Origin: an uncultured Oscillibacter sp.
GTDB lineage: Bacteria; Bacillota; Clostridia; Oscillospirales; Oscillospiraceae
Direction: 5' to 3'
NCBI GenBank assembly: GCA_947245315.1
Contig: CAMXNV010000117.1
Location: 1 to 7,020 of the forward strand
Length of the DNA: 7,020 nucleotides
Of the stretch, positions 6,431 through 7,020 are shown one piece after another (position 1 is the first letter of the stretch; the number at the start of each line of letters is the position of its first letter). A program made the position numbers and the translations under genes. Under the pieces are notes generated by a model. The model searched no databases. It had not been told where the DNA came from and saw only the letters and a list, made by a program, of their open reading frames with translations.

Positions 6431-6504
6431 CGAGAAATCCCCCCCGGGGGCACCCCTGGGAAGCCCGCGGGCTCCGGCAGGGAATGCCCCCAGGGGGGTT
6501 CTCG
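6431..6504 (-). terminator. Long nested hairpin between ridA and the regulator (terminator-like, no U-tract)
   Basis: The outer arms 6431-6452 and 6485-6504 pair along about 19-20 positions, with one 2-base bulge and one mismatch. Inside, 6454-6458 pairs with 6478-6482, and 6462-6466 pairs with 6469-6473 around a 2-base loop. The result is a 74-base, extremely GC-rich rod. It begins 11 nt past the ridA stop and ends 56 nt before the regulator ATG. Neither strand has a proper T-run after the stem, so it is not a classic intrinsic terminator. It could slow transcription, protect the ridA mRNA 3' end, or be a structured repeat. Confidence 0.5.
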
Positions 6505-6515
6505 TTTGGCACGAA

Positions 6516-6884
6516 TTATTTCGCGGCAATCGCCTCGATCTCGCAGAGGACGCCCTTGGGCAGGTCCTTCACGGCCACGCAGGAGCGGGCGGGCTTGGAG
6601 GTGAAGAACTTGGCATAGACCTCATTGAAGGCGGCGAAGTCCCCCATGTCGGCCAGGAAGCAGGTGGTCTTGAAGACCTTGCCGAAGTCCGCCCCGGCGC
6701 ATTCCAGAATGGCACCCACGTTCTTGCAGCTCTGCTCCGCCTGGGCGGCGATGCCCTCGGGGACGGCGCCGGTGGCGGGGTCCACGGGAATCTGGCCGGA
6801 GGTGTAGATGAAGCCGTTGACCTCATAGCCCTGGGAATAGGGGCCGATGGCGCCGGGGGCGTTCTTGGTTTCCAAAACGTTCAT
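6516..6884 (-). CDS. ridA: RidA family reactive intermediate deaminase
   Basis: This is a 122-residue protein, close to the usual 125-130 for RidA/YjgF/UK114, a cytoplasmic trimer. Canonical RidA hydrolyses 2-aminoacrylate and related enamine/imine intermediates released by PLP enzymes such as threonine or serine dehydratases. The family core is visible: GAIGPYSQG (11-19, Tyr16), YTSGQIPVDPATG (27-39), KTTCFLADM (72-80), and the signature KPARSCVAVKDLPKG (97-111) with Arg100, which binds the substrate carboxylate, followed by CEIEAIA (Glu115). ATG 6884 is chosen over an upstream ATG at 6974 because AAGGAG (6895-6900) lies 10 nt before it and the extra 30 residues run through a likely promoter. 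The gene lies upstream of the two-component block in the same direction. A functional link between them is not evident. Confidence 0.96.
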   Translation of the reverse strand: MNVLETKNAPGAIGPYSQGYEVNGFIYTSGQIPVDPATGAVPEGIAAQAEQSCKNVGAILECAGADFGKVFKTTCFLADMGDFAAFNEVYAKFFTSKPARSCVAVKDLPKGVLCEIEAIAAK

Positions 6885-6918
6885 AGCGGTTGTTCTCCTT
6901 TTTGTACAAGATATCTCT

Positions 6919-6947
6919 ACTTTACCTGAAATGGAAGAAAAAAGCAA
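6919..6947 (-). promoter_or_regulatory. Possible sigma-A promoter of ridA
   Basis: On the minus strand TTGCTT (6942-6947) and TAAAGT (6919-6924) are exactly 17 bases apart, about 35 nt before the ridA ATG. The -10 matches four of six consensus bases and the -35 matches three. The stretch is clearly more AT-rich than its surroundings, as expected for a promoter, but the match is only fair. Confidence 0.4.
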
Positions 6948-6974
6948 GGGGGTGTTTTTGGGGGAAGTGTCCAA

Positions 6975-7020
6975 CTGCGCATTTTATCAGGGGATGGGCC
7001 GTAGGGGCGGACCTGCGTGT
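6975..7020. other. Right-edge intergenic sequence, possibly the start of a GC-rich hairpin repeat
   Basis: No gene is visible. The last bases (GTAGGGGCGGACC and onward) look like the left half of a GC-rich palindromic intergenic repeat common in Oscillospiraceae genomes, but its other arm would lie outside the window. This is recognition of style only. Confidence 0.2.

Noticed and set aside
6375..6512. A 46-residue N-terminal extension of the response regulator
   Set aside because: It would be encoded by the GC-rich hairpin region. The receiver domain begins right at ATG 6374, which has a GGGAGG site 8 nt upstream.
6885..6974. A 30-residue N-terminal extension of RidA
   Set aside because: RidA proteins start just before the GAIGPYSQG block. 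The extension covers an AT-rich stretch that holds the RBS and a likely promoter.

Overview
The window is GC-rich and carries six genes, all on the minus strand, so transcription runs from right to left. Several features point to a GC-rich Firmicute of the gut Oscillospiraceae type (Flavonifractor, Oscillibacter or Lawsonibacter-like): strong GGAGG-type ribosome binding sites, a Gram-positive style lipoprotein, and a YesM/YesN-type two-component pair. A family of GC-rich hairpin repeats between genes fits the same group. The placement is an inference from style, not a database match.

From right to left: (1) a RidA-family enamine/imine deaminase (6884-6516); (2) a 141-base gap dominated by a very long nested hairpin (6431-6504); (3) a tightly packed four-gene block made of a YesN-type AraC response regulator (6374-4815), a short YesM/LytS-type sensor histidine kinase (4799-3894), a tandem sugar-type ABC ATPase homologue (3904-2591) and an RbsC-type membrane permease (2594-1671), closed by a rho-independent terminator near 1614-1652; (4) an intergenic stretch (1227-1613) filled by a MITE-like multi-hairpin element plus a partial second copy; (5) a Leu/Ile/Val-type substrate-binding lipoprotein that runs off the left edge (1226 to 1).

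The four-gene block is the interesting part. Its genes are separated by 15 nt or overlap by 11 and 4 nt, so they are probably made together. The ATPase keeps a good Walker A in its first half. In that half the signature motif, the Walker B catalytic Glu and the H-loop His are replaced. In the second half Walker A is missing and the same Glu-to-His and His-to-Gly changes recur. The histidine kinase has two membrane helices with almost nothing between them, so no obvious outside sensor domain. The block has no substrate-binding protein of its own. One reading is a transporter-derived receptor: the permease plus the degenerate ATPase may sense a ligand and signal through the kinase to the AraC regulator, rather than (or besides) importing sugar. 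This is a hypothesis. The alternative is an ordinary importer that borrows its ATPase and binding protein from elsewhere.

I saw no tRNA or rRNA genes, no CRISPR array, no transposase gene and no credible plus-strand gene.
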